From positions 1 to 64,000 of the forward strand of contig MFPR01000026.1 of assembly GCA_001784175.1 (NCBI GenBank): a stretch of DNA of 64,000 nt. Direction: 5' to 3'. Below are positions 56,190 through 64,000 of the stretch, one piece after another (position 1 is the first letter of the stretch; every line of letters starts with the position of its first letter). Under the pieces are notes generated by a model. It was not told the DNA's origin and did not search any database. It worked only from the letters and a program-made list of their open reading frames with translations. The position numbers were made by a program, and so were the translations under genes. The DNA is from Candidatus Lindowbacteria bacterium RIFCSPLOWO2_12_FULL_62_27 (GTDB taxonomy: Bacteria > Lindowbacteria > 2-12-FULL-62-27).

Positions 56190-59100
56190 ATGAAGGCCGT
56201 CATGACGATCTTCTTCGCCGTGTCGATGATCAGCGCGTCCTTTGGAAAGGGCACGGCCCCCTCGGTGGACCGTGCGCTGGACCTGGTCCGCCAATACCGC
56301 GCGTCTCATCCCCGATATCTTCAGGATCGCCGCGATATTCTAGAGGATCTGCGGGACCTTGGGCCGGGTGCGGCGCCTGCCATACCGATGCTGATTGAAA
56401 TCTTGACGGATACGGCAGGCAACTCCGATCGCGCGCTGGAATTCCGGACTCTGGTGCGAAGGGTTCTGATCGCGATCGGCAAGCCGGCCGTTCCTGCCGT
56501 TGTCGCGCTCTTGGACAGGAAAGGCACGGGGATCGTTTTTCGGGTCAGCGACGTTCTGTGTGGAATCGGGGAGCCGGCGGTTACCGAGCTGGCGCAGGCG
56601 TTGGCTCACGAGCATCCAACCGTACGAAACCGTGCAGCGCTGATTCTGAGAAACCTCGGAATAAAAGCGGCTCCCGCAGTCCCTGCCCTGGTCCAACGGC
56701 TCAACGACGACGTGGACAGCGTCGCCCGGTCCGCGTCCGTGGCGCTGGGAAAGATCGGCGATCCGGCCGTTCCGCAACTCCTGCAGGCGTTAAAGCACCC
56801 ACGGCCCAATGTCAGGAAAGGCGCTGCCGGTGCGCTCGGATTGATGGAATCGCCGCTGGATTCCGAGACGATCGTCCGCGCGCTGGCCGCGGCCTCGGCC
56901 GACCCCATCGGCGAAGTCCGTCACGCGGTCGGAATGACCCTCGGCCGGTATGGCCAACGTTCCTCCGTGCCGATTCTGATGGAGATTCTGCGGGACGATC
57001 TGACGGAGTGGCCTGCAGAGGCGGCGGAACTTCTCGATAGACTGGGCGAATCGGACACGGTCCTTCGAGCGCTCCGGGAGGATCTGGACAGCGGCACGGT
57101 CCGGGACCGCCGGAATGCGGCCTCGGCTCTTTCGGCTTTGGGCGCTCAGGCGGTTCCTCTCCTGACAGCGGCGTTGAGGGACGATGCCACAGCCGTGCGA
57201 ACGGAGGCGGTGTGGTCATTAAAGTCCATCGGCGATCCCGCCCGGACTGCGTTGTCAGATCTGTCGGACATGCTCACGGCGCCGGACATGAATCTGAACG
57301 ACGCCGCCGTTGAAACGATTCTTTTCCTGTCGCACCATCAGCACGACACGATTTCGCTGGCCGCGTTGGTTGCCGTCGCCAGGCATGGACCCCCCTTAAA
57401 ACGCGGCCGAGCCGTCTACGAGCTTGCAGCGTGGGGCGCAGACGCCGTTCCCGCCCTGCCGCGCCTGTTGCAAGCCGCCCGGGATGGAGACGAACGCCTT
57501 CAAGAGGATGTGATGCGTGCGTTCGAACGGATCGGCGAGGCTTCCATCGAGTTTCTAGCGGGTACCGTGCAGGACCCTGACCCTCGGGTGCGATGCACTG
57601 CATTTCGGTTGCTGGAGGCAGTGCTGGAAAGAAGGGAGGAAGGGTCGATGCGCGTGGTGGCCGTCCTATTTTCGGCTCTGGGAGACAGTGATCCGCAAGT
57701 CGTATCCTCGGCGGGAAGGGCCCTGTCACGTCTTGCGGGATCTCCACATTACGTCCCGGCGTGGGTTCAGGCTCTGAGGGATCCTGATGACGCAGTGCGG
57801 ATCGGCGCCTCCGCATGGCCGGTTATTCGCGTCCGCGCAGACAGGCGAACCGTCACTGCCGCGGACACTCCTGCGCTCATCGCGGCCTTCGTGAAGGTCC
57901 TGGGCGACCGCCTGTGGATCGTTCGATTGAACGCCGCCCACTTTCTCATCCAGCATGAGTGGCGCCTGCCTCGGGCCGTATCCGCGCTGGTCCGTTTGAC
58001 GGAATCGAAGCATGCCGATTGCCGCAGACGGGCGCTGATGGCGTTGTACGAATCATGCCAACCGGTTCGCCTTGGGCACATCAAATCGCAGCGGCCGGCG
58101 TGGTTCGGGAAAACAGCGCAATTGCACGTCCGCGCCTTGAAAGACGAAGATACAAACATCCGGCTGACCGCCGCCGGGAACCTCATCCGTCTGGATACGC
58201 ACTTGGAGGCGGCGGTTCAAACGCTGGTGGCGCTCTGGCAGTCGGGTCCGCCGGATATCCGCCATCACGCGGTGATGGAACTGAGCAAGTCGGGCGCCGG
58301 CGCAAACATAGAGATCCATGATCTCGTGTCCATGCTGAAGGACCCGGACTGGAGGGTACGGGAATGGGCGGCGAGGGTACTGATCGAGAGGGGCAGACTA
58401 TTCGGCGCGGTTTGTGAAACGGCGCGGGATCTCCTGAGCGAGAAACCCGTGGCGGCCAAGCTTGCCGCCCTACGCCTGTTACAGTCGATCGGAACCCGGT
58501 CTGATTCGGCCGTGGCGATCCTCATGGCGGCGCTGAATGACACCTCGTGGGAGGTTCGCGGCGCGGCGGCACGCGCTGTCGGGACCATCGGGCTGAAGGG
58601 GGACAGGACGGTTCCGCGGCTGATTCAATTGCTGGATGACGATGCGCGCCATGTCCGCGGTCATGCGGCAAGGTCGCTCGTTCTTCTGGGCCAGGATGCC
58701 ATGCCGGCGGTGATCAACGCGTTAAGAGGCATATCTGCGCATTTGCGGGGCGCTGCGGCCGGCGTTCTTGCAGACATGAAAGCCGTCCAGCCTCTGATTG
58801 ACCTGTTCATTGCGGAACCTGAATTTGTGGTATATCGGTATGTTCTCGGGCCTCTTTATCTGACACAGAAGTCGTATTCCTTCGATAAGGATTCTTATGA
58901 GGAACGCGAAGAGCTCTTGTATGTGACCCTGGCTGGTCTTGGAGACACTGCGCTTGCCGGCCTGCGACGATTCCTGAAATCCCGCGATGCCCGCGTCCGC
59001 CGTTCGGTCATCCTTGTGCTGGCGTACATGGGGGCTGGGGCTGCGGCCGAAAAATCGACGTTGATAGAGGCATTGGTCGACAGAGACACGGCGGTGCGGC

Positions 59101-59750
59101 GCGCCGCGGCGGTCGCGTTGAATCGAATGGGCGACACGGACCGCGTCCCGTACACATTCTGGTTCGACGCGCTTTCGGACACACGGGAACCGATCCGTCG
59201 GGAGGCGGAACAGTCCCTCCTTTCTCGCTCATATGCCGTCGATGACCTGATCGCCTCTTTGGAACGGCCGGAGCCCCACGTGAAAGCGGTGGTGTCAAGG
59301 ATCCTGGCGAACATGGGTGACAGCGCCGCGCCGGCGATTCCTGCGTTAATCCGCTGTCTCGGCGCCGACCGCGCGGATGTCCGCGGAGCCGCATCGTGGG
59401 CGCTGGCCCATATTGGAGGTCCAGCCGTGCCGGCCCTGACGGTGGCGTTGAAAGACGAAAACCGGACCATACGGCGCGCGGCGTCCGATGCTCTGCGCAG
59501 GATGGGCCGAAAGGCGCGGCCAGCCATGCCCGACCTGATCCGCGCCCTGAAGGACGCATCCAGCGGCGTCCGGTACCATGCGGCGCACGCATTGGGTGAA
59601 ATCGGCGACACCTCGCCTCAAGTGATATCCGCGCTCCGGGAAGTTCTGAGGGATCCGGCTCAGCACGTGAGAGATTCCGTCCGCGTGGCGTTGGAACGGC
59701 TGGAAAGACGCCCGGGGCGGTTCGGGAAAGAAGAAAAAGAAAACGAATAA
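56190..59750 (+). CDS. large exported HEAT-repeat protein
   Basis: 1186 residues. Signal peptide MKAVMTIFFAVSMISASFGKG. Nearly the whole protein is HEAT/PBS-lyase-like repeats of about 30-40 residues, such as AVPALVQRLNDDVDSVARSASVALGKIG, AVPQLLQALKHPRPNVRKGAAGALGLM, RTVPRLIQLLDDDARHVRGHAARSLVLLG and AVPALTVALKDENRTIRRAASDALRRMG; I count more than twenty. The end is charged (RRPGRFGKEEKENE). HEAT solenoids are protein-binding scaffolds; with a signal peptide it likely works in the periplasm or on the surface. It is monocistronic, leaderless and followed by a 248-nt gap with a G/C hairpin. Related in type to the protein at 43255. Confidence 0.85.
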   Translation: MKAVMTIFFAVSMISASFGKGTAPSVDRALDLVRQYRASHPRYLQDRRDILEDLRDLGPGAAPAIPMLIEILTDTAGNSDRALEFRTLVRRVLIAIGKPAVPAVVALLDRKGTGIVFRVSDVLCGIGEPAVTELAQALAHEHPTVRNRAALILRNLGIKAAPAVPALVQRLNDDVDSVARSASVALGKIGDPAVPQLLQALKHPRPNVRKGAAGALGLMESPLDSETIVRALAAASADPIGEVRHAVGMTLGRYGQRSSVPILMEILRDDLTEWPAEAAELLDRLGESDTVLRALREDLDSGTVRDRRNAASALSALGAQAVPLLTAALRDDATAVRTEAVWSLKSIGDPARTALSDLSDMLTAPDMNLNDAAVETILFLSHHQHDTISLAALVAVARHGPPLKRGRAVYELAAWGADAVPALPRLLQAARDGDERLQEDVMRAFERIGEASIEFLAGTVQDPDPRVRCTAFRLLEAVLERREEGSMRVVAVLFSALGDSDPQVVSSAGRALSRLAGSPHYVPAWVQALRDPDDAVRIGASAWPVIRVRADRRTVTAADTPALIAAFVKVLGDRLWIVRLNAAHFLIQHEWRLPRAVSALVRLTESKHADCRRRALMALYESCQPVRLGHIKSQRPAWFGKTAQLHVRALKDEDTNIRLTAAGNLIRLDTHLEAAVQTLVALWQSGPPDIRHHAVMELSKSGAGANIEIHDLVSMLKDPDWRVREWAARVLIERGRLFGAVCETARDLLSEKPVAAKLAALRLLQSIGTRSDSAVAILMAALNDTSWEVRGAAARAVGTIGLKGDRTVPRLIQLLDDDARHVRGHAARSLVLLGQDAMPAVINALRGISAHLRGAAAGVLADMKAVQPLIDLFIAEPEFVVYRYVLGPLYLTQKSYSFDKDSYEEREELLYVTLAGLGDTALAGLRRFLKSRDARVRRSVILVLAYMGAGAAAEKSTLIEALVDRDTAVRRAAAVALNRMGDTDRVPYTFWFDALSDTREPIRREAEQSLLSRSYAVDDLIASLERPEPHVKAVVSRILANMGDSAAPAIPALIRCLGADRADVRGAASWALAHIGGPAVPALTVALKDENRTIRRAASDALRRMGRKARPAMPDLIRALKDASSGVRYHAAHALGEIGDTSPQVISALREVLRDPAQHVRDSVRVALERLERRPGRFGKEEKENE

Positions 59751-59841
59751 ATGTATGCCTGACCGTAGCGTGTGATCAGGACGTGAAGAACTTGTGAGAA
59801 CAGAGTGCTATTTTCACGAAAGGGGTCAGTGAAAGACGGTA

Positions 59842-59884
59842 ACCCCCCTCATTCCCCCCTTTTCAAGGGGGGATGAAGGGGGGT
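59842..59884. repeat. C-run/G-run inverted repeat
   Basis: CCCCCCTCATTCCCCCCTT (59843-59861) can pair, with a small shift, with AAGGGGGGATGAAGGGGGG further right; the loop is TTC. Such C6/G6 palindromes with a TCAT centre recur between genes in many bacteria. Here it sits 90 nt after the HEAT gene and may stop transcription. The rest of 59751-59939 shows nothing I recognise. Confidence 0.6.
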
Positions 59885-59939
59885 CCAGCCGCTGTTTACT
59901 GACTTCTTACATTTCACGCGATTTCCACGCGATTTTCAG

Positions 59940-59968
59940 TTGACAGTTTTGCGCGATGGACGTAATGT
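59940..59968 (+). promoter_or_regulatory. acpP-fabF promoter
   Basis: TTGACA (59940-59945), 17-bp spacer and TAATGT (59963-59968). Predicted start about 59975, so the in-frame ATG at 59969 cannot be used and ATG 59999, preceded by GGTGAG, is the likely start. Confidence 0.65.
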
Positions 59969-59998
59969 ATGGATCGGAAAGGGTTGGTGAGATCGTAT

Positions 59999-60253
59999 AT
60001 GCTGACACGAGAGGATATTTTTGAGCGCGTCCGGGACATCATCCTGGAGCGGCTCAGCGTGAAGAAGGAGAAGGTCACGCTGGATGCGAATTTTCTTGAC
60101 GATCTGGGCGCCGATTCTCTGGAGCTGACGGAGCTGGTGCTGGCGGTCGAAGAGGAGTTCAGCCTGAAGATACCCGATGACCAGATCGAGAACCTGACGA
60201 CGGTCGGCAAGGTCGTCACCTTTGTGGAAACCTGCCTGAGTTCAACCGCCTGA
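59999..60253 (+). CDS. acpP: acyl carrier protein
   Basis: 84 residues from ATG at 59999. Acidic four-helix protein with LDANFLDDLGADSLELTELVLAVEEEFSLKIPDDQIENLTTVGKVVTFVE; the serine of GADSLE takes the phosphopantetheine arm. It carries fatty acyl chains, and 3-hydroxyacyl chains for lipid A. The 10-residue longer ORF start at 59969 falls before the predicted transcription start. It is followed by fabF after 46 nt. Confidence 0.94.
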   Translation: MLTREDIFERVRDIILERLSVKKEKVTLDANFLDDLGADSLELTELVLAVEEEFSLKIPDDQIENLTTVGKVVTFVETCLSSTA

Positions 60254-60299
60254 CCAGATCCTTCCGCATGCCGTTGTTTCCGCTGTTGGACCGTCCCCG

Positions 60300-61613
60300 A
60301 TGAACCGCCGCCGCGTGGTGGTGACGGGCGCGGGCGTTGCGGCGCCGAACGGAATCGGCGTGCGCGCCTTCTGGGAGAGCTTGGCGGAAGGCCGGAGTGG
60401 GATCAAACCGATCACGATCCTGGACGCGGCGCCCTACCCAACGCGGTTCGGCGGCGAGATTTCGGATTTCGATCCCCTGAATCATTTCGACAAGAACGAG
60501 GCGCGAAAGCTGGACCGGTTCGCCCAATTCGCCCTCGTCGCCTGCCGGGAGGCGGTCGAGCAGTCGAAGCTCGGTGAGGCGGCGTCGCAAGGGTCAGCGG
60601 ACCGGATCGGCGTCGTGTTCGGGTCCGGGATGGGAGGATTCACAACGATCGAGGAGCAGCACCGGCGCCTGATCGAGCATGGCCCGCGCCGGGTCTATCC
60701 GTTTCTGATCCCGATGATGATCGTGAACATCGCGGCCGGCGAGATCGCGATCCGGCATGGATTCAAGGGCCCCAACACTTCGATGGTGTCCGCTTGCACC
60801 ACCGGCAATCACTGTCTGGGATATGCGCTCCGGACCATCCAGTGCGGCGACGCGGACGCCATGGTGGCGGGCGCGAGCGAAGCCGGCATCACGCACATCG
60901 CGCTGGCCGGGTTTTCGATCATGCGCGCGCTGTCGACGCGAAACGACGATCCCTCGAAGGCGAGCCGGCCGTTTGACAAGGACCGGGACGGATTTGTTCT
61001 ATCGGAAGGCGCAGGCGTTCTGATTCTGGAGGAACACGAATGTGCGGTCCGGCGGGGCGCGCCGATTCTGGCCGAAATCACCGGCTACGCCGCCAACAGC
61101 GACGCCCACCACATCACGGCCCCATGCCCCGACGGCGAGGGCGCGCGGAACGTCATGCGCCTGGCGCTCGCCGACGCGGGCCTGAAACCGGAAGACATCG
61201 ACTACATCAACGCGCATGGCACATCGACGCAGCTCAATGACAAATCCGAAACGCTGGCGATCAAGGAGGTGTTCGGCGACCACGCCCGAAAGGTCAGGAT
61301 CAGCTCGACCAAATCCGTTCACGGGCACCTTCTCGGCGCCGGCGCGGCCGTGGAGGCGGTGGCGTGCGTTCAGGCGCTGCGGGACAACGTCGTTCCGCCG
61401 ACCATCAATTACACCACGCCCGACCCGGACTGCGACCTCAATTACACGCCGAACGTCAAGGTCTCGCATCCCATCCGCCATGCGATGTCCAACGCCTTCG
61501 GATTCGGCGGACACAACGCGTCGATTATTTTCAAGAAATACGGTAACGATTCACCTCCTCTCCCCCCGAAGGGGGGAGAGGACGAGCGAAGCTCGGGTGA
61601 GGGGGGTGGATGA
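60300..61613 (+). CDS. fabF: 3-oxoacyl-ACP synthase II
   Basis: 437 residues. RRRVVVTGAGVAAPNGIGV start, active cysteine in VSACTTGNHCLGYA, YINAHGTSTQLNDKSETLAIKEVFG and KSVHGHLLGAGAAVEAVACVQAL with the two histidines, and FGFGGHNASIIFKK near the end. It elongates acyl-ACP in fatty-acid synthesis, partnered with acpP upstream. FabF normally stops a few residues after the FKK; here 25 further residues (NDSPPLPPKGGEDERSSGEGGG core) are encoded by a palindromic repeat, which has therefore replaced the original stop codon. Confidence 0.94.
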   Translation: MNRRRVVVTGAGVAAPNGIGVRAFWESLAEGRSGIKPITILDAAPYPTRFGGEISDFDPLNHFDKNEARKLDRFAQFALVACREAVEQSKLGEAASQGSADRIGVVFGSGMGGFTTIEEQHRRLIEHGPRRVYPFLIPMMIVNIAAGEIAIRHGFKGPNTSMVSACTTGNHCLGYALRTIQCGDADAMVAGASEAGITHIALAGFSIMRALSTRNDDPSKASRPFDKDRDGFVLSEGAGVLILEEHECAVRRGAPILAEITGYAANSDAHHITAPCPDGEGARNVMRLALADAGLKPEDIDYINAHGTSTQLNDKSETLAIKEVFGDHARKVRISSTKSVHGHLLGAGAAVEAVACVQALRDNVVPPTINYTTPDPDCDLNYTPNVKVSHPIRHAMSNAFGFGGHNASIIFKKYGNDSPPLPPKGGEDERSSGEGGG

Positions 61614-61672
61614 CGACGGCCGAAACATGCCACCCTCACCCCGACCCTCTCCCGCCATGGGCGGGAGAGGGG
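61551..61672. repeat. composite palindromic repeat element between fabF and the M15 gene
   Basis: Hairpin 1: CTCTCCCCCC/GGGGGGAGAG (61558-61580, GAA loop). Hairpin 2: CCCTCTCCCGCC/GGCGGGAGAGGG (61645-61671, 3-nt loop). Between them GGGTGAGGGGGG and CCACCCTCACCCC are complementary, so the whole 120 bp can fold as one structure. The left part is inside the fabF frame. Similar CTCACCC/CTCTCCC palindromes are widespread intergenic repeats. Hairpin 2 could stop both convergent transcripts. Confidence 0.75.
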
Positions 61673-61681
61673 AATAAAGGT

Positions 61682-62788
61682 TCAACGCCACACAAGCCGC
61701 GCGTAGCGGCGGCCGTTCCGGAAGGCGTATCCCCACCGCGTTTTTTTGGATTCGCGCACGTCGACATGCACGTGGAAGGTCGAATACCATTTGCCCTTGC
61801 CGGCCGAGTGCTGGTGTTCATAGAGTCCGATCCCGCCGATGGGCAGGGCGCCGCGCTGTTCGAGCTGGTCGCAGATGCCCGCGAGGGTGGCCGCGTCGTA
61901 GATGTTGCTTTTCCTGTCCTGGTTGACGTCGTCGAACACGCCGTCGGCCGGCGCCGAATCGACGATGATGTCGGCCGCGAGGCCGTACTGGTGATAGGAG
62001 TGAAAGGCGGCTTCGGGAAGAAAGCGGTTGTAATCCGGCGTCCGAAATCCGCTGAGGACCCGGATGCCCTTGCACTGAAAATGCGGCGACCGGTCGATCA
62101 GATCGACCAGCCGTTCGACCTTGTTGATGAGGGAATGGCGAATGACGGCGTACTTGGGAAAGTGGCGCACCTGCGCATCGGACCGGGAACTGGACACGAA
62201 ATCCCCTACGCGAAAATTCCGGGAGATGTGCAGGTCCATCATGTCCGGCGTGATTTCGACAAACCGGTCGGGCGCCCGCCGGTCGTCGTCCCGTTCCGGG
62301 TACGTGCCCATGACGTATCCGTTGATCCGCCCCCGCACGATCCGGAGTTTCTGGGGAATGATGATCACGAGCGGCAGCGTTTCCGCCGAGCCTCCGCCGT
62401 TTCGGCCAAGCCGGCAGCCGACCGAGAGCGGGAAGACGCCACCGGTGTCGGGAAGATCGATGACGTATCCATTCGGCCGGGAGGTCCGCCCGGCCAGCCG
62501 GCCGCCCCATTGGGCGAATTCGGCCGAATGGCCGAGCGCCGCCGTCTGGATGTCCGGCGAATCCGTTCCGCCTTCGCGGACGGGCGCCACGATCAAGCGG
62601 GATCTGGGCGCGGCGATAATCGCCATGCCCGGCTCTTTTTTCGCCTGGTAGGCGGCCGAGTCATAGGGATCGACCCACTGGCAGAGAACGGCCCACCGGC
62701 CGGCATCACGCGCATGGGCCGGGCCGGGCAGGACGCCGGAAGCGAGCAGGACAAACCCCAGCAACAGAAACATGCCCCATTTTTCCAT
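61682..62788 (-). CDS. exported M15-type peptidase (D-Ala-D-Ala carboxypeptidase-like)
   Basis: 368 residues from ATG at 62788; the longer frame (to 63070) overlaps alaS antisense and is rejected. Signal peptide MEKWGMFLLLGFVLLASGVLPGPAHA. The C-terminal half holds the M15/DUF882 zinc site: LSGFRTPDYNRFLPEAAFHSYHQYGLAADIIVD (split at HSYHQYGLAADI) and STFHVHVDVRE, giving H...D and H-x-H. The N-terminal 180 residues are an additional beta-rich region of unknown role. It probably trims peptidoglycan stem peptides in the periplasm. Ribosome site GGCGGCGAG. Convergent with fabF, divergent from alaS. Confidence 0.82.
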   Translation of the reverse strand: MEKWGMFLLLGFVLLASGVLPGPAHARDAGRWAVLCQWVDPYDSAAYQAKKEPGMAIIAAPRSRLIVAPVREGGTDSPDIQTAALGHSAEFAQWGGRLAGRTSRPNGYVIDLPDTGGVFPLSVGCRLGRNGGGSAETLPLVIIIPQKLRIVRGRINGYVMGTYPERDDDRRAPDRFVEITPDMMDLHISRNFRVGDFVSSSRSDAQVRHFPKYAVIRHSLINKVERLVDLIDRSPHFQCKGIRVLSGFRTPDYNRFLPEAAFHSYHQYGLAADIIVDSAPADGVFDDVNQDRKSNIYDAATLAGICDQLEQRGALPIGGIGLYEHQHSAGKGKWYSTFHVHVDVRESKKTRWGYAFRNGRRYARLVWR

Positions 62789-62859
62789 ATTCTCGCCGCC
62801 GACGGAATGCCGGCCGGCGTTTTTCTTGGCCGCGGCCCTATGATATAACCGACTGCCAA

Positions 62860-64000
62860 TGAAAGGGTCGGAGATTCGTGAGGCGTTTCTGAAATTTTTC
62901 GAAGGCCACGGGCACCGGCGGGTCCCGAGCGCGTCACTCCTGCCGAAGGACAAGACGCTTCTCTTCAACATCGCGGGGATGGTGCCGTTCAAGCCGTATT
63001 TTCTCGGGGAAGTAGCGCCGCCGTACGCGCGCGCCGTCTCGTCCCAGAAATGCATCCGGACGAACGACATCGATCGCGTGGGGACGACGGCGCGGCACCT
63101 GACGTTTTTCGAGATGCTGGGGAATTTTTCGTTCGGCGATTACTTCAAGCGCGAGGCGATCGGCTGGGGCTGGGAATTTTTGACGGCCGTCCTCGGTCTG
63201 CCGAATGACCGGCTGTACGTTTCTGTGTATGAGAAGGACGACGAGGCGCACCGCCTCTGGCGCGAAATCGCCGGCCTTTCGGCCGACCGGATCGTTCGGC
63301 TCGGCAAGGAGCACAACTTCTGGGAAGTCGGTCCCACGGGTCCCTGCGGTCCCTGCTCGGAGATTCTGTACGACCAGGGGCCGTCCTTCAGTTGCGGCCG
63401 GCCGGCCTGCGCGCCGGGCTGCGACTGCGACCGGTACATGGAAGTGTGGAACCTGGTGTTCATGGAATTCAACCAGGCCGGCGGCGAGATGCATCCGCTG
63501 CCGAAGAAGAACATCGACACCGGCATGGGCCTGGAGCGGCTGGCCGCCGTTTTGCAGAACAAGCGGTCGAATTTCGAGACGGACCTGTTGTATCCGATCA
63601 TCGAATCAGCGCGGTCGCTCAGCGCGGCCGGCGTCTCCGGCGCTGACCGCAAATCGGCCGTGGCCCTCAACGTCGTCGCCGATCACATGCGCGCGGCCAC
63701 GTTCCTCCTGTCGGACGGCCTGCGCCCGTCGAACGAAGACCGGGGCTATGTGCTTCGGCGTCTCATCCGGCGCGCCTCCGCGTCGATGCGGAAGTTGGGC
63801 GTGACGGGTCCCGCGCTGAGCCGGCTCGTGCCGGTGGTGGTGGACCTGTTCGGCCAGGCGTATCCGGAACTGGCCCGTGAGCAGGAGTCCGTGACGCGGG
63901 AGCTTCAGGCCGAGGAGGAGCGGTTCGCCAAAACGCTGGACATCGGGATGGAGCGGCTGACGCAGGCGACGGCGGAGTTGCGCCGCGCGAAGCGCGAGAT
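62860..64000 (+). CDS. alaS: alanine--tRNA ligase, 3' end outside the window
   Basis: The first 380 residues are visible; the frame runs off the right edge (usual length about 870). Class II motifs: SEIREAFLKFFEGHGHRRVPSASLLP, FNIAGMVPFKPYFLG, QKCIRTNDID, the FEMLGNFSFGDYFKREAI motif 2 region, VGPTGPCGPCSEI, a cysteine-rich loop (SCGRPACAPGCDCD), WNLVFMEFNQ, and NIDTGMGLERLAAVLQ for motif 3. It charges tRNA-Ala. An AT-rich core (TATGATATAAC, 62840-62850) sits 9 nt before the ATG and can act as -10 for alaS and, reversed, for the M15 gene. Confidence 0.94.

Noticed and set aside
61610-62848. 412-residue plus-strand frame after fabF
   Set aside because: It is antisense to the M15 peptidase, whose zinc motifs and signal peptide are clear; the frame begins in a palindromic repeat.
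62789-63070. N-terminal extension of the M15 peptidase frame
   Set aside because: It overlaps the conserved alaS start in antisense, and the ATG at 62788 begins directly with a signal peptide.

Overview
The window reads as a chromosomal segment of a GC-rich, diderm (LPS-making) bacterium. Lipid A genes (lpxB, an msbA-type flippase), an outer-membrane PorV/PorQ-like protein, several predicted beta-barrels and many signal peptides support the outer membrane. The giant exported protein carries a C-terminal FlgD/type-IX-like domain, and HEAT, TPR and PKD-type surface proteins are abundant. This resembles uncultured phyla near the FCB group or Elusimicrobiota, but I cannot place it from this sequence alone.

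Layout. 1-16.2 kb: an exported/surface block made of the tail of a barrel protein, a possible 140-nt structured RNA, a PorV-like protein, a 4102-residue subtilase-headed mosaic protein, a metzincin-type protease and a duplicated-domain lipoprotein-size protein, the last four joined by short overlaps or small gaps. 16.3-17.9 kb: thioredoxin-like [2Fe-2S] ferredoxin, two tandem 80-bp hairpin repeats, tRNA-Gly(CCC) and a quinone-oxidoreductase-type dehydrogenase starting 5 nt after the tRNA. 18-24.1 kb: a housekeeping run rpsF-ssb-rpsR-rplI-dnaB-radA-PIN/TRAM-ispD. 24.1-34.5 kb: ygeW (minus strand), lgt with a VKOR-DsbA fusion, an HD-GYP protein, a cyclase, a 54-bp palindromic repeat, a glycosyltransferase, an inositol-phosphatase-like gene and three exported proteins. 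34.5-37.9 kb: ychF, then an accessory patch with two toxin-antitoxin-like pairs, a truncated group II intron and a TPR-gene remnant. 37.9-44.2 kb: a GH63-like glucosidase (minus strand) divergent from a beta-helix/GGxDxY-repeat exported protein and a HEAT protein. 44.2-47.4 kb: queE, cysteine desulfurase, mnmA and tusA, a tRNA-modification block. 47.4-55.8 kb: an envelope block with a glycosyltransferase, two GT-C-like membrane proteins, a Gfo/Idh oxidoreductase, the second copy of the 54-bp repeat, lpxB, msbA and a DUF374 acyltransferase. 55.8-64 kb: a small minus-strand protein, an 1186-residue HEAT protein, acpP-fabF, palindromic repeats, an M15 peptidase (minus strand) and the start of alaS.

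Two genome-level signals stand out. First, at least six genes have a recognisable -35/-10 promoter whose -10 lies only 6-7 nt before the ATG, so their mRNAs should be leaderless. Second, an identical 54-bp array of TGATATCA palindromes occurs twice, each time starting exactly at the stop codon of one gene and ending 2-5 nt before the start of the next. All coordinates are from direct reading; family names come from remembered motifs and were not checked against a database.
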